Assembly (NCBI GenBank): GCA_944381125.1
Contig: CALWKB010000072.1
Coordinates: 1 to 40,393, forward strand
Reading direction: 5' to 3'
DNA: 40,393 nucleotides
From: an uncultured Mediterraneibacter sp.
GTDB lineage: Bacteria > Bacillota > Clostridia > Lachnospirales > Lachnospiraceae
This document shows, in pieces, positions 25,123 through 33,822 of this stretch. How positions within the stretch are numbered: the first letter of the stretch is position 1; each line of letters starts with the position of its first letter. The notes under the pieces are model-generated. The model saw nothing but the letters and a program-made list of their open reading frames with translations. It searched no databases and was not told the DNA's origin. The translations under genes and the position numbers were made by a program.

Positions 25123-27666
25123 ATGGCGGCTAAACAGACAAAAAGAAAGAAAACAACAGGAAGAACGCCAAAAAACAAACAGCAGAATCAGAAAATCAGA
25201 GGGGAGATTGTTATTCTGATCACACTTGCCGTATGCATTCTGCTTGTCCTGAGCAATTTCGGCGCGGGTGGAATCGTCGGTGAGACGGTTTCATCTGTAT
25301 TGTTCGGTCTTTTCGGCGCAATGGCGTATATACTTCCGTTTGCTGCTTTCGGCATTACCGCATTTCAGGTTTCAAACAGAGGAAATGCGCATGCATACAT
25401 AAAAATTGCGGCGGGAATCGTTTTATTTCTTATTCTTACAGCGATTTTCGAACTTATTTTTCATCAGTATGAGGCAGGCACATCGATTCTGGATTACTAT
25501 CATATGTCGAGCGTACATAAAAATGCCGGCGGCCTGTCAGGCGGATGTATTGTTTCCATCTTCTGCCCGCTGATCGGAGTGATCGGAACTTATGTCGTTC
25601 TTTTTATATTATGTATTATCTGCGTAATTCTTATTACAGAAAAATCTCTGCTCGCTCCGCTGGGAGAAAAAAGCAGACATGCCTGCGAAGAAGCCAGAAA
25701 GAAATATCAGGCAGGAGCAGAAGCAAGGGCAAAACACAGAGCGGAGAAGAAACAGAGGGAAGAGAGCAGACAGCGGGTAAAAACGTACGATATCTCAGAC
25801 AGAAGGAAGAATAACAAAGTTTCCGGCGTGTCTTTCGCGACGACCCTCCTTTCAGACGGAAAAGACGGAAAGAAAAACGGTCGGAGAAAATCTCCGGAAG
25901 TTCATGAGATTATACCGCAGCAGGAAGAGGAAAACACAGAAAACAGCAGAAGTTTTGATGATTTTGTAATAAACAGAGCGCCGGATCCCCTCCCGGATAT
26001 GCCGGAGCCTGATCCACGGAGCGAAAGTTTCAGCCCGGAGAAGGAAGAACTTCCGTTTTCTGAAAACAAAGATTCTGAAGCAGCGCAGAAGAGCACGCGC
26101 AGAAATACCAGACAGGAAGCCGGCGAAGTTGCGGCGGAAGCTGCGAATGTGGCGGATATTGTCCGCAGGGAGGAAGAGAAGCCGCGCAGGATTTATCACA
26201 CGCCGCCGCTTTCTCTGCTGAAGAGAGGCAAAAAGACCGGCGGCGATTCGGATTCGCATCTGCGCGCCACCGCTTTGAAACTGGAGCAGACGCTGCAGAA
26301 TTTCGGCGTAGGCGTACATGTGACAAATGCCAGCTGCGGGCCTTCTGTAACACGGTATGAACTGCAGCCCGAACAGGGGGTCAAGGTCAGCCGCATCGTA
26401 GGACTGGCGGATGATATCAAACTTAATCTTGCTGTCGCGGATCTGAGAATTGAAGCGCCCATTCCCGGCAAAGCAGCAGTTGGAATCGAGGTGCCAAACA
26501 GCGAAAACACGGCTGTTATGCTTCGGGATCTGCTTGAATCAAAAGAATTTAAAACAAGCGCTTCACCGATTACTTTCGCGGTCGGCAAGGATATCGCGGG
26601 GAAAGTCGTGGTCGCTGATATTGCGAAGATGCCGCATCTTCTTGTGGCCGGGGCAACCGGTTCCGGGAAATCCGTATGCATTAACACTCTGATTATGAGT
26701 ATTATTTATAAGGCCGATCCGGACGACGTAAAACTGATCCTTGTTGATCCGAAAGTTGTGGAACTGAGCGTATACAACGGTATTCCCCATCTCATGATCC
26801 CGGTCGTCACAGATCCGAAAAAGGCGGCGGGGGCGTTAAACTGGGCTGTCGCTGAGATGGAAAAGAGATACAAGCTTTTTGCAGAGTACAACGTAAGAGA
26901 TCTGAAAGGATTTAACGAGAAAGTACAGAACCATGAGACAGGGGAAGATATTGTAAAGAAGCTTCCCCAGATTGTAATTATAATTGATGAGCTCGCGGAT
27001 CTTATGATGGTCGCGCCGGGCGAAGTGGAGGGCGCGATCTGCCGGCTTGCCCAGCTGGCCAGAGCTGCAGGCCTTCACCTCATTCTCGCAACGCAGAGGC
27101 CTTCCGTCAACGTAATTACCGGCCTCATTAAGGCTAATATGCCGTCGCGGATCGCGTTTTCCGTGTCATCCGGAGTGGATTCCAGAACCATTATCGATAT
27201 GAACGGCGCGGAAAAACTGCTGGGAAAAGGCGACATGCTTTTCTATCCGTCGGGATATCCGAAGCCGGTGCGCGTCCAGGGGTCTTTTGTGTCGGATAAG
27301 GAAGTACAGGCGGTAGTGGATTATCTGATCAGCAATAACGGAAACGCATCATATAATGACGAGCTGGAAGAGCATATGAACGCGGAGCTCTCCGCACCGG
27401 TTCCGGGAACAGCGCCGGAAGGCGGATCGGAGTACGATGCATATTTTACAGAAGCGGGAAAACTGATCATAGACAAAGAAAAAGCGTCCATCGGCATGCT
27501 GCAGAGGATGTTTAAGATCGGCTTCAACAGAGCCGCGAGAATTATGGATCAGCTTGCCGAGGCAGGCGTGGTCGGACCTGAGGAAGGGACAAAACCGCGC
27601 AAAGTTTTAATGACAAAGGATGAGTTTGAACAGTACCTGGCTGAACAGACGGAAAGCCGGAAATAA
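25123..27666 (+). CDS. DNA translocase FtsK/SpoIIIE
   Basis: It pumps chromosomal DNA through the division or sporulation septum. The 847-residue protein has a basic N-terminus, about four membrane helices (residues of about 28-180), a charged linker (180-370), and the ATPase motor. Walker A GATGSGKS is at 510-517 and Walker B IVIIIDELAD has Asp622. DSRTIIDMNGAEKLLGKGDML is the conserved motor end. The C-terminal gamma winged helix (QRMFKIGFNRAARIMDQL, about 785-803 onward) recognises the orienting DNA sequences. GGGGG lies before the ATG. fhs starts 15 bases after the stop. Neighbouring tepA favours SpoIIIE, but a single clostridial FtsK often serves both roles. Confidence 0.94.
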   Translation: MAAKQTKRKKTTGRTPKNKQQNQKIRGEIVILITLAVCILLVLSNFGAGGIVGETVSSVLFGLFGAMAYILPFAAFGITAFQVSNRGNAHAYIKIAAGIVLFLILTAIFELIFHQYEAGTSILDYYHMSSVHKNAGGLSGGCIVSIFCPLIGVIGTYVVLFILCIICVILITEKSLLAPLGEKSRHACEEARKKYQAGAEARAKHRAEKKQREESRQRVKTYDISDRRKNNKVSGVSFATTLLSDGKDGKKNGRRKSPEVHEIIPQQEEENTENSRSFDDFVINRAPDPLPDMPEPDPRSESFSPEKEELPFSENKDSEAAQKSTRRNTRQEAGEVAAEAANVADIVRREEEKPRRIYHTPPLSLLKRGKKTGGDSDSHLRATALKLEQTLQNFGVGVHVTNASCGPSVTRYELQPEQGVKVSRIVGLADDIKLNLAVADLRIEAPIPGKAAVGIEVPNSENTAVMLRDLLESKEFKTSASPITFAVGKDIAGKVVVADIAKMPHLLVAGATGSGKSVCINTLIMSIIYKADPDDVKLILVDPKVVELSVYNGIPHLMIPVVTDPKKAAGALNWAVAEMEKRYKLFAEYNVRDLKGFNEKVQNHETGEDIVKKLPQIVIIIDELADLMMVAPGEVEGAICRLAQLARAAGLHLILATQRPSVNVITGLIKANMPSRIAFSVSSGVDSRTIIDMNGAEKLLGKGDMLFYPSGYPKPVRVQGSFVSDKEVQAVVDYLISNNGNASYNDELEEHMNAELSAPVPGTAPEGGSEYDAYFTEAGKLIIDKEKASIGMLQRMFKIGFNRAARIMDQLAEAGVVGPEEGTKPRKVLMTKDEFEQYLAEQTESRK

Positions 27667-27681
27667 GGAGGATAAATATTT

Positions 27682-29352
27682 ATGAAGTCAGATATACAGA
27701 TCGCTCAGGAAGCAGTAATGGAGCCAATCGGAAAGGTTGCCGGAAGAATCGGGATCTCGGAGGATGAACTCGAATTTTACGGAAAATATAAAGCAAAGCT
27801 TTCCGATGAACTGTGGGAGAGGGTAAAAGATAATGAAAACGGAAAACTTGTTCTTGTTACGGCAATCAACCCCACGCCTGCCGGAGAAGGAAAAACGACA
27901 ACGACCGTAGGCCTGGGAGACGCGATGACCAAACTGGGTAAAAAGACGCTGATTGCCCTCCGTGAGCCTTCGCTCGGCCCGTGTTTCGGAATCAAGGGCG
28001 GAGCGGCCGGGGGCGGATATGCCCAGGTAGTTCCGATGGAAGATCTCAACCTTCATTTTACCGGAGATTTTCATGCCATTACATCAGCGAACAATCTTCT
28101 GGCGGCAATGCTGGACAATCACATCCAGCAGGGAAATGAGCTCGGAATCGATCCGAGACAGGTTGTGTGGAAGAGATGTCTGGATATGAATGACCGGGTG
28201 CTCAGAAACATTGTAGTCGGGCTTGGGAACAAAATGGACGGCATGGTGAGAGAGGATCATTTCGTAATTACGGTGGCGTCCGAAATTATGGCGATTCTTT
28301 GTCTTGCGGAAAATCTGACGGATCTGAAAAAGAGGCTTGGCCGTATTATCGTAGCATATAATTTTAAAGGCGAGCCCGTCACGGCTGATGACCTTAAAGC
28401 GACCGGCGCGATGACGGCGCTTTTAAAAGACGCCATTAAACCAAACCTGATTCAGACGCTGGAGCACACGCCGGCTCTCGTCCACGGAGGTCCGTTCGCC
28501 AATATCGCGCATGGATGCAACAGTGTGCGCGCGACTAAGATGGCGCTTAAGATGAGCGATATTACAATAACAGAGGCAGGATTCGGAGCGGATCTGGGAG
28601 CTGAAAAATTCTTTGATATTAAATGCCGTCTGGCCGGACTGAAGCCGGACGCAGTTGTTTTGGTTGCAACTGTCCGTGCTTTGAAGTATAATGGTGGAGT
28701 TGCGAAGTCGGATCTCGGTAAAGAAAATCTTGACGCTCTCGCAAAAGGAATTGTTAATCTTGAAAAACATATTGAAAACATACAGAAATACGGTGTGCCT
28801 GTAATTGTCACCCTGAATTCTTTTGTAACGGATACTCATGCGGAAAATGAATATATTCGCAGATTCTGTGAGGAAAGAGGCTGCCGTTTCGCACTCTCGG
28901 AAGTGTGGGAGAAAGGCGGAGAAGGCGGAACCGCGCTTGCCGGAAAAGTGCTGGAAACACTGGAGACGGAAGAAAGCCGTTTCCATACGCTTTATGATGA
29001 CAAACTTACAATCGAAGAGAAGATTCACAGCATTTCCACCGAGATTTACGGAGCGGACGACGTTGTCTATGAGCCGGCGGCAAAAAAACAGCTGGCGAAA
29101 ATCGCTGAGATGGGCTTCTCAGAATTTCCGGTATGCATGGCCAAAAATCAGTATTCACTTTCTGATGACGCCAAAAAACTGGGGCGGCCTTCCGGATTTG
29201 TTATCCATGTGCGCGAAGTTTATGTGAGCGCCGGCGCGGGATTTGTTGTCGCTCTGACCGGAGCTGTCATGACGATGCCCGGACTGCCGAAAGTACCCGC
29301 AGCGAACGGAATAGATGTTACGGAAGACGGTAAGATTACAGGACTGTTCTGA
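27682..29352 (+). CDS. fhs: Formate-tetrahydrofolate ligase
   Basis: It makes 10-formyltetrahydrofolate from formate, ATP and THF, the second step of the Wood-Ljungdahl methyl branch and a source of formyl groups for purines. The 556 residues are typical. The ATP-binding P-loop variant [15 protein letters not shown] is at 65-79, [19 protein letters not shown] and FTGDFHAI follow, and the C-terminus GEVMT-like segment reads [21 protein letters not shown] precedes the ATG. It lies between ftsK and folD at 15-base gaps, so all are probably co-transcribed. No other acetogenesis genes are in the window, so a general one-carbon role is safest. Confidence 0.96.
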   Translation: MKSDIQIAQEAVMEPIGKVAGRIGISEDELEFYGKYKAKLSDELWERVKDNENGKLVLVTAINPTPAGEGKTTTTVGLGDAMTKLGKKTLIALREPSLGPCFGIKGGAAGGGYAQVVPMEDLNLHFTGDFHAITSANNLLAAMLDNHIQQGNELGIDPRQVVWKRCLDMNDRVLRNIVVGLGNKMDGMVREDHFVITVASEIMAILCLAENLTDLKKRLGRIIVAYNFKGEPVTADDLKATGAMTALLKDAIKPNLIQTLEHTPALVHGGPFANIAHGCNSVRATKMALKMSDITITEAGFGADLGAEKFFDIKCRLAGLKPDAVVLVATVRALKYNGGVAKSDLGKENLDALAKGIVNLEKHIENIQKYGVPVIVTLNSFVTDTHAENEYIRRFCEERGCRFALSEVWEKGGEGGTALAGKVLETLETEESRFHTLYDDKLTIEEKIHSISTEIYGADDVVYEPAAKKQLAKIAEMGFSEFPVCMAKNQYSLSDDAKKLGRPSGFVIHVREVYVSAGAGFVVALTGAVMTMPGLPKVPAANGIDVTEDGKITGLF

Positions 29353-29367
29353 TAAAAGGAGAAATAA

Positions 29368-30219
29368 ATGGCACGGTTAATTGACGGAAAGGAAATTTCA
29401 AAGCAGATTAAGGACGAATTAAAAGAGGAAGTCGGCAGACTGAGCAGAAAAGGCGTTAAGATATGTCTCGCCGTAATACAGGTCGGAAAAGATCCTGCTT
29501 CATCTGTTTATGTAAACAATAAGAAAAAAGCGTGCGCGTATATCGGAATTGACTCCAGGGCATACGAACTTCCCGAGAATATATCGGAGGAAGAACTGGT
29601 CGGTCTGGTCGAAAGACTTAATGCGGATGACAGTGTAAACGGAATACTTGTGCAGCTTCCGCTTCCGGCGCACATCGATGAAGACAGAATCATCCGGACT
29701 ATCTCTCCGGATAAGGATGTAGACGGCTTCCATCCGGTCAGTGTCGGAAGGCTCTGGCTTGGTGAAAAGGGATTTGTTTCCTGCACTCCCGCAGGGATTA
29801 TCGAGCTTCTGAAACGTTCCGGCGTGGAAATCGAAGGAAAAGAGTGCGTGATTGTCGGCAGAAGCAATATTGTCGGCAAGCCTATGGCAGCGCTTCTTCT
29901 CCGGGAAAACGGCACAGTAACCGTGACGCATTCCAGAACAGAAGATCTGAAAGAGGTTACAAAAAGGGCTGATATTCTGATCGTTGCAATCGGAAAGAAA
30001 GAGTTTATCACTTCAGAGTATATAAAAGAAGGCGCAGTTGTTATTGACGTGGGCATCCACCGGGATGAGAATAATCATCTCTGCGGGGACGTGAATTTCA
30101 CCCAGGCGGAGCCTCTTGCGTCAGCCATCACTCCGGTTCCCGGAGGAGTAGGGCCGATGACTATCGCCATGCTGATGAATAACTGCGTGGAAAGTGTGCG
30201 CAGTCAGGAGGAGTCATGA
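29368..30219 (+). CDS. folD: Bifunctional methylene-THF dehydrogenase / methenyl-THF cyclohydrolase
   Basis: It links 10-formyl-THF, methenyl-THF and methylene-THF, acting directly after Fhs. The 283 residues match FolD. Tyr48 and Lys54 in the segment YVNNKKKAC are the expected catalytic pair; GILVQLPLPAHI and PDKDVDGFHPVSVGRL are signature segments, and the cofactor site VIVGRSNIVGKPMA is present. PGGVGPMTIAMLM closes the protein. Ribosome binding site GGAGAA. Its last codons overlap the first ATG of the next gene. Confidence 0.97.
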   Translation: MARLIDGKEISKQIKDELKEEVGRLSRKGVKICLAVIQVGKDPASSVYVNNKKKACAYIGIDSRAYELPENISEEELVGLVERLNADDSVNGILVQLPLPAHIDEDRIIRTISPDKDVDGFHPVSVGRLWLGEKGFVSCTPAGIIELLKRSGVEIEGKECVIVGRSNIVGKPMAALLLRENGTVTVTHSRTEDLKEVTKRADILIVAIGKKEFITSEYIKEGAVVIDVGIHRDENNHLCGDVNFTQAEPLASAITPVPGGVGPMTIAMLMNNCVESVRSQEES

Positions 30220-31514
30220 TGAAATGTTTGCGCTGCGGGGCAAATATTCCGGATGATCAGATGCGATGTCCTGAATGTGGAACTGAAGTCCAGATCGTTC
30301 CGGATTATAATCCGCTGGATGATGTGCTGGCAAGAGAAGTCAAAGGCTCTGTTGAAGGGGCGACAAGACAGATCCGGCCCAGCGATGTCAGAAAATATAA
30401 CAGAAAACCCGGAACAGGGCAAAGTGTGAATTCCACCAGAGTCATACGGCCGGGAGAGCTTGAACGCATTCGTGAAAAACGTGCGCTGCCGGACAGCCGT
30501 CCGGAGCAGAAAAAAATCACAAGAAATACATTAGACGAGCGGCGGCACCGGCAGCAGATCCGAAAAAGAGAAGCCGCAAGAAGGCGCAGAAGGAATTTTC
30601 TGATTACGCTGTTTCTGCTTCTCGTGCTGGTGGCGGCGGGAATTTATGTCGCATATCAGAATTCTTATACGGGCATGATGAAAAAAGGATACAGCCAGCT
30701 TGAAGCCGGCAGCTACGAGCAGGCGGAAGAATACTTCAACCGTGCGGTCAGAAAAGACAAGTCAAGGGCAGAGGCCTATGTCGGTCTTGCGGAAATCAGC
30801 ATCAGACAGAATGACCTTTCTTCCGCGGAAGAGGTGTTTTTGTCCGCTCTTGGAAGTCAGCCCGGAAATGCCGGACTTTATGAAGCGATTATTGAATTCT
30901 ATATGGATACCGAACAGCCGGAGAAGATCTCTCCTCTTCTTGAAGACTGCAGCGATACGTCTGTATTGAAGGCTGTGTCAGATTATATATCGTCCGCACC
31001 GGTATTCCGTCCGGAAAAAGGAACATATTCGGAAGTACAGCAGATAGAGATCACATCTGATACCGGAGGTACGATTTATTATACGACAGACGGCACAGAT
31101 CCGGATATATCCGGCAAAGGCGGCAGCACAGAAAAATATAAGGAACCTGTCCTTCTGCAGGATGAAGGAACCGTGGAAATCCGTGCGGTTGCGGTAAACG
31201 ATAAAGGGATACCGAGCGTTGTCTCATCCAGCAAATATACGATAGAATTTCCGATCGCAGACGCTCCGGCCGTCAATCCGGCAACCGGACAGTACACGGA
31301 GCCGACGCAGATTACGATTATTGTTCCGGACGGCTATACGGCGTATTATACGATGGACGGGTCAACGCCCACAGCTGAGTCGGAGAAATATACCGGCCCT
31401 GTCGATATGCCGCAGGACGGGCAGATTATAACATTCAATGCCGTACTTATTAACAACAGCAATGGAAAGGCAACGGACGTTACGACCAGAAGCTATATAA
31501 CAAGAGCACAATAA
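30219..31514 (+). CDS. Zinc-ribbon, single-pass membrane protein with TPR and HEX-type C-terminal domains
   Basis: Function unknown. Numbering from the first ATG (30216), an N-terminal zinc ribbon has Cys4, Cys7, Cys18 and Cys21 (CLRC...CPEC). A basic, low-complexity cytoplasmic stretch (25-126) ends in RRRRR and a membrane helix (127-147). Outside are TPR-like helices (about 154-250; GYSQLEAGSYEQAEEYFNRA, VGLAEISIRQNDLSSAEEVF). Two beta repeats follow (about 262-343 and 351-428), each with a TIYYTTDGTDP or TAYYTMDGSTP motif of the chitobiase/hexosaminidase C-terminal (CHB_HEX) type. The ATG at 30219 is better spaced from AGGAGGAG and is preferred. The cell-wall-facing part suggests a surface or scaffold role; coupling to folD seems accidental. 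Confidence 0.87.
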   Translation: MKCLRCGANIPDDQMRCPECGTEVQIVPDYNPLDDVLAREVKGSVEGATRQIRPSDVRKYNRKPGTGQSVNSTRVIRPGELERIREKRALPDSRPEQKKITRNTLDERRHRQQIRKREAARRRRRNFLITLFLLLVLVAAGIYVAYQNSYTGMMKKGYSQLEAGSYEQAEEYFNRAVRKDKSRAEAYVGLAEISIRQNDLSSAEEVFLSALGSQPGNAGLYEAIIEFYMDTEQPEKISPLLEDCSDTSVLKAVSDYISSAPVFRPEKGTYSEVQQIEITSDTGGTIYYTTDGTDPDISGKGGSTEKYKEPVLLQDEGTVEIRAVAVNDKGIPSVVSSSKYTIEFPIADAPAVNPATGQYTEPTQITIIVPDGYTAYYTMDGSTPTAESEKYTGPVDMPQDGQIITFNAVLINNSNGKATDVTTRSYITRAQ

Positions 31515-31544
31515 TAACATAACAGATTGTTTACTGAACTCACC

Positions 31545-31573
31545 TTGCATTCTGATTTTCAGAGAGGTATAAT
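31545..31573 (+). promoter_or_regulatory. Sigma-A promoter of the alcohol dehydrogenase gene
   Basis: TTGCAT (31545-31550) and TATAAT (31568-31573) are 17 bases apart, about 40 bases before the gene start. No convincing Rex operator is seen around it. Confidence 0.75.
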
Positions 31574-31614
31574 ATCTGTGTCATAAAATAACAACATAAA
31601 AGGAGATGCTGAAC

Positions 31615-32796
31615 ATGAGCAGATTTTGTTTACCGCGTGATATTTATCACGGAAAAGGATGCCTGGAAGAACTGAAAAATTTAAAGGGCAGTAAAGCGAT
31701 GTTAGTTGTCGGCGGCGGTTCCATGAAACGCCAGGGATTTCTTGACAGAGCTGTAAACTACCTGAAAGAAGCTGGAATGGAAGTACAGGTTTTCGAGGGG
31801 GTTGAACCGGATCCGTCTGTCGAGACAGTTATGAAAGGCGCTGAAGCGATGCGCGCTTTTGAACCGGACTGGATCGTATCCATGGGCGGAGGATCACCGA
31901 TCGACGCCGCAAAGGCTATGTGGGCATTTTACGAGTATCCGGAGACTTCTTTTGAAGATCTCTGCACACCGTTTAATTTCCCGGAGCTGAGACAGAAAGC
32001 AAAATTTGCCGCAATTCCGTCAACATCAGGAACAGCGACAGAGGTTACCGCGTTTTCCGTTATAACAAACTATCAGACAGGGGTAAAATATCCGCTGGCT
32101 GACTTTAATATTACGCCGGACGTGGCGATTGTTGATCCGGATCTGGTATCCGGCCTTCCGGTAAAACAGGTTGCCTATACAGGCATGGACGCGCTTACAC
32201 ATGCGATTGAAGCGTATGTGTCCACGCTCCACGGACCGTTTACCGATCCGCTTGCGCTGCAGGCAATAGAGATGGTTCTGGACTATCTTCCGGCGTCTTA
32301 TAACTGCAATATGGATGCAAGAGAGCAGATGCACTATGCGCAGTGCCTTGCCGGAATGGCATTTTCAAATGCTCTTCTCGGAATCGTTCATTCAATGGCG
32401 CACAAAACAGGAGCCGCGTTCTCTACCGGACATATTCCGCACGGATGTGCGAACGCGATTTATCTTCCGTATGTAATCGCATACAACGCGAAGGATCCGA
32501 CCGCTGCAGGCCGCTATGCTGAAATCGCGCGCAGGATGGGTCTTGAAGGGACTTCAGAACAGGCTCTTATCAACAGCCTGAGAGAGAAGATCAATGAATT
32601 TAACACGAAACTGAATATTCCTAAGACACTCAGAGAATTCGGAATTGATGAGAACGAATTCAAAGAAAAAGTTTCCAGGATCGCCGAACTGGCGGTAGGA
32701 GATGCGTGCACAGGTTCCAATCCGCGCGCAATCGACCCGGCAGCGATGGAAAAACTTCTTACATGCACATATTATGGAACAGAAGTAGATTTCTGA
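31615..32796 (+). CDS. Iron-containing alcohol dehydrogenase
   Basis: This is a group III metal-dependent dehydrogenase that reduces aldehydes or related carbonyls with NAD(P)H, probably in fermentation. The 393 residues have the nucleotide-binding motif MGGGSPIDAAKAMW and the conserved metal region ALTHAIEAYVS, GIVHSMAHKTGA and GHIPHGCANAIYLP, whose histidines bind the metal. AGGAG is 9 bases before ATG 31615; an earlier in-frame ATG at 31606 lies too close to it. The gene is monocistronic with its own promoter and terminator. Substrate (ethanol, butanol, 1,3-propanediol or 4-hydroxybutyrate type) cannot be decided. Confidence 0.92.
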   Translation: MSRFCLPRDIYHGKGCLEELKNLKGSKAMLVVGGGSMKRQGFLDRAVNYLKEAGMEVQVFEGVEPDPSVETVMKGAEAMRAFEPDWIVSMGGGSPIDAAKAMWAFYEYPETSFEDLCTPFNFPELRQKAKFAAIPSTSGTATEVTAFSVITNYQTGVKYPLADFNITPDVAIVDPDLVSGLPVKQVAYTGMDALTHAIEAYVSTLHGPFTDPLALQAIEMVLDYLPASYNCNMDAREQMHYAQCLAGMAFSNALLGIVHSMAHKTGAAFSTGHIPHGCANAIYLPYVIAYNAKDPTAAGRYAEIARRMGLEGTSEQALINSLREKINEFNTKLNIPKTLREFGIDENEFKEKVSRIAELAVGDACTGSNPRAIDPAAMEKLLTCTYYGTEVDF

Positions 32797-32831
32797 CCGG
32801 CGGCACACAGAAATTTAATACTGACAGCTTT

Positions 32832-32872
32832 GAAAAGGGACAGGCACAGTTTCACGTGCGGTCCCTTTTCTT
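32832..32872 (+). terminator. Rho-independent terminator of the alcohol dehydrogenase gene
   Basis: GAAAAGGGAC (32832-32841) pairs with GTCCCTTTTC (32861-32870), with an inner GCAC/GTGC helix in the loop; TT CTT follows. Confidence 0.85.
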
Positions 32873-32873
32873 C

Positions 32874-32902
32874 TTGATATTGCGTCTTTTATAGCGTATT
32901 AT
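32874..32902 (+). promoter_or_regulatory. Sigma-A promoter of nfnAB
   Basis: TTGATA (32874-32879) and TATTAT (32897-32902) are 17 bases apart, directly after the preceding terminator and about 32 bases before the gene. Confidence 0.65.
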
Positions 32903-32934
32903 TAAAAAAGGGCAGTTTTACAAGGAGGAATATC

Positions 32935-33822
32935 ATGTATAAGATAGTAAAAGCAGAAAAACTGGCGGATAAGATCTTTCTTATGGACGTGCATGCGCCG
33001 CGTGTGGCGGGGCACTGTCAGCCGGGTCAGTTTGTTATTGTAAAAATGGATGAAAAGGGAGAAAGAATCCCTCTGACAATTTGCGACTATGACAGAGAGG
33101 CCGGAACGATCACAATTGTTTTTCAGGAAGTCGGCGCGTCTACAACAAAGATGAGCAGCTTAAAGGAAGGAGATTATTTCCGGGATTTCACCGGACCGCT
33201 CGGATGTCCTTCCGAGTTTATCCATGAAGACCCGGAAAGTCTGAAAAACAGAAAGATTCTGTTTGTAGCGGGAGGCGTCGGCGCGGCTCCTGTGTATCCG
33301 CAGGCAAAATGGCTGAAAGAACGAGGAATAGATGCCGATGTAATCGTGGGCGCCAAGACAAAGGACATGCTCATTCTGGAAGATGAGATGAAGGCTGTAG
33401 CCGGAAACTATTATCCGTGTACAGATGACGGCTCATACGGACATGCAGGCATGGTTACAACCAAAATCGAAAAACTTGTGGAAGAAGGCAGAAAATATGA
33501 TGTCTGTGTGGCGATCGGTCCGATGATTATGATGAAATTTGTCTGTCTTCTGACAAAGAAACTCGGGATCCCGACTGTCGTCAGCATGAATCCGATTATG
33601 GTCGACGGCACAGGCATGTGCGGAGCCTGCCGCCTTCAGGTAGGTGACGAGATTAAGTTCGCGTGCGTGGACGGCCCGGAATTTGACGGACATCTGGTGG
33701 ATTTCGACCAGGCAATGAAAAGAAGCCAGATGTATAAAACGGAAGAAGGAAGAGCAATGCTGAAGCTTCAGGAAGGCGACACGCACCACGGCGGATGCGG
33801 ACATTGTGGAGGTGACGAATAA
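32935..33822 (+). CDS. nfnA: NADH-dependent ferredoxin:NADP+ oxidoreductase, small subunit (NfnA/SudB type)
   Basis: With NfnB this enzyme couples NADH and reduced ferredoxin oxidation to NADP reduction by flavin-based electron bifurcation or confurcation. The 295-residue protein is ferredoxin-reductase-like: FAD-binding N-terminal barrel (GQFVIVKMDEKGERIPLTI), NAD domain (FVAGGVGAAPVYPQAKWL), and a [2Fe-2S] site from Asp224, Cys229, Cys232 and Cys244 (VDGTGMCGACR ... FACVDG), matching the Asp plus three Cys set known for Nfn. The C-terminus adds HHGGCGHCGGDE with Cys288 and Cys291, perhaps a metal site. AGGAGG precedes the ATG. The stop overlaps the nfnB start (TAATG). Sulfide dehydrogenase naming (SudB) is an alternative. 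Confidence 0.9.
   Translation: MYKIVKAEKLADKIFLMDVHAPRVAGHCQPGQFVIVKMDEKGERIPLTICDYDREAGTITIVFQEVGASTTKMSSLKEGDYFRDFTGPLGCPSEFIHEDPESLKNRKILFVAGGVGAAPVYPQAKWLKERGIDADVIVGAKTKDMLILEDEMKAVAGNYYPCTDDGSYGHAGMVTTKIEKLVEEGRKYDVCVAIGPMIMMKFVCLLTKKLGIPTVVSMNPIMVDGTGMCGACRLQVGDEIKFACVDGPEFDGHLVDFDQAMKRSQMYKTEEGRAMLKLQEGDTHHGGCGHCGGDE

Noticed and set aside
31501..31614. Rex operator at the alcohol dehydrogenase promoter
   Set aside because: I looked for TTGTTAA-N4-TTAACAA-like sites because such genes are common Rex targets; the region shows no pair of half-sites.
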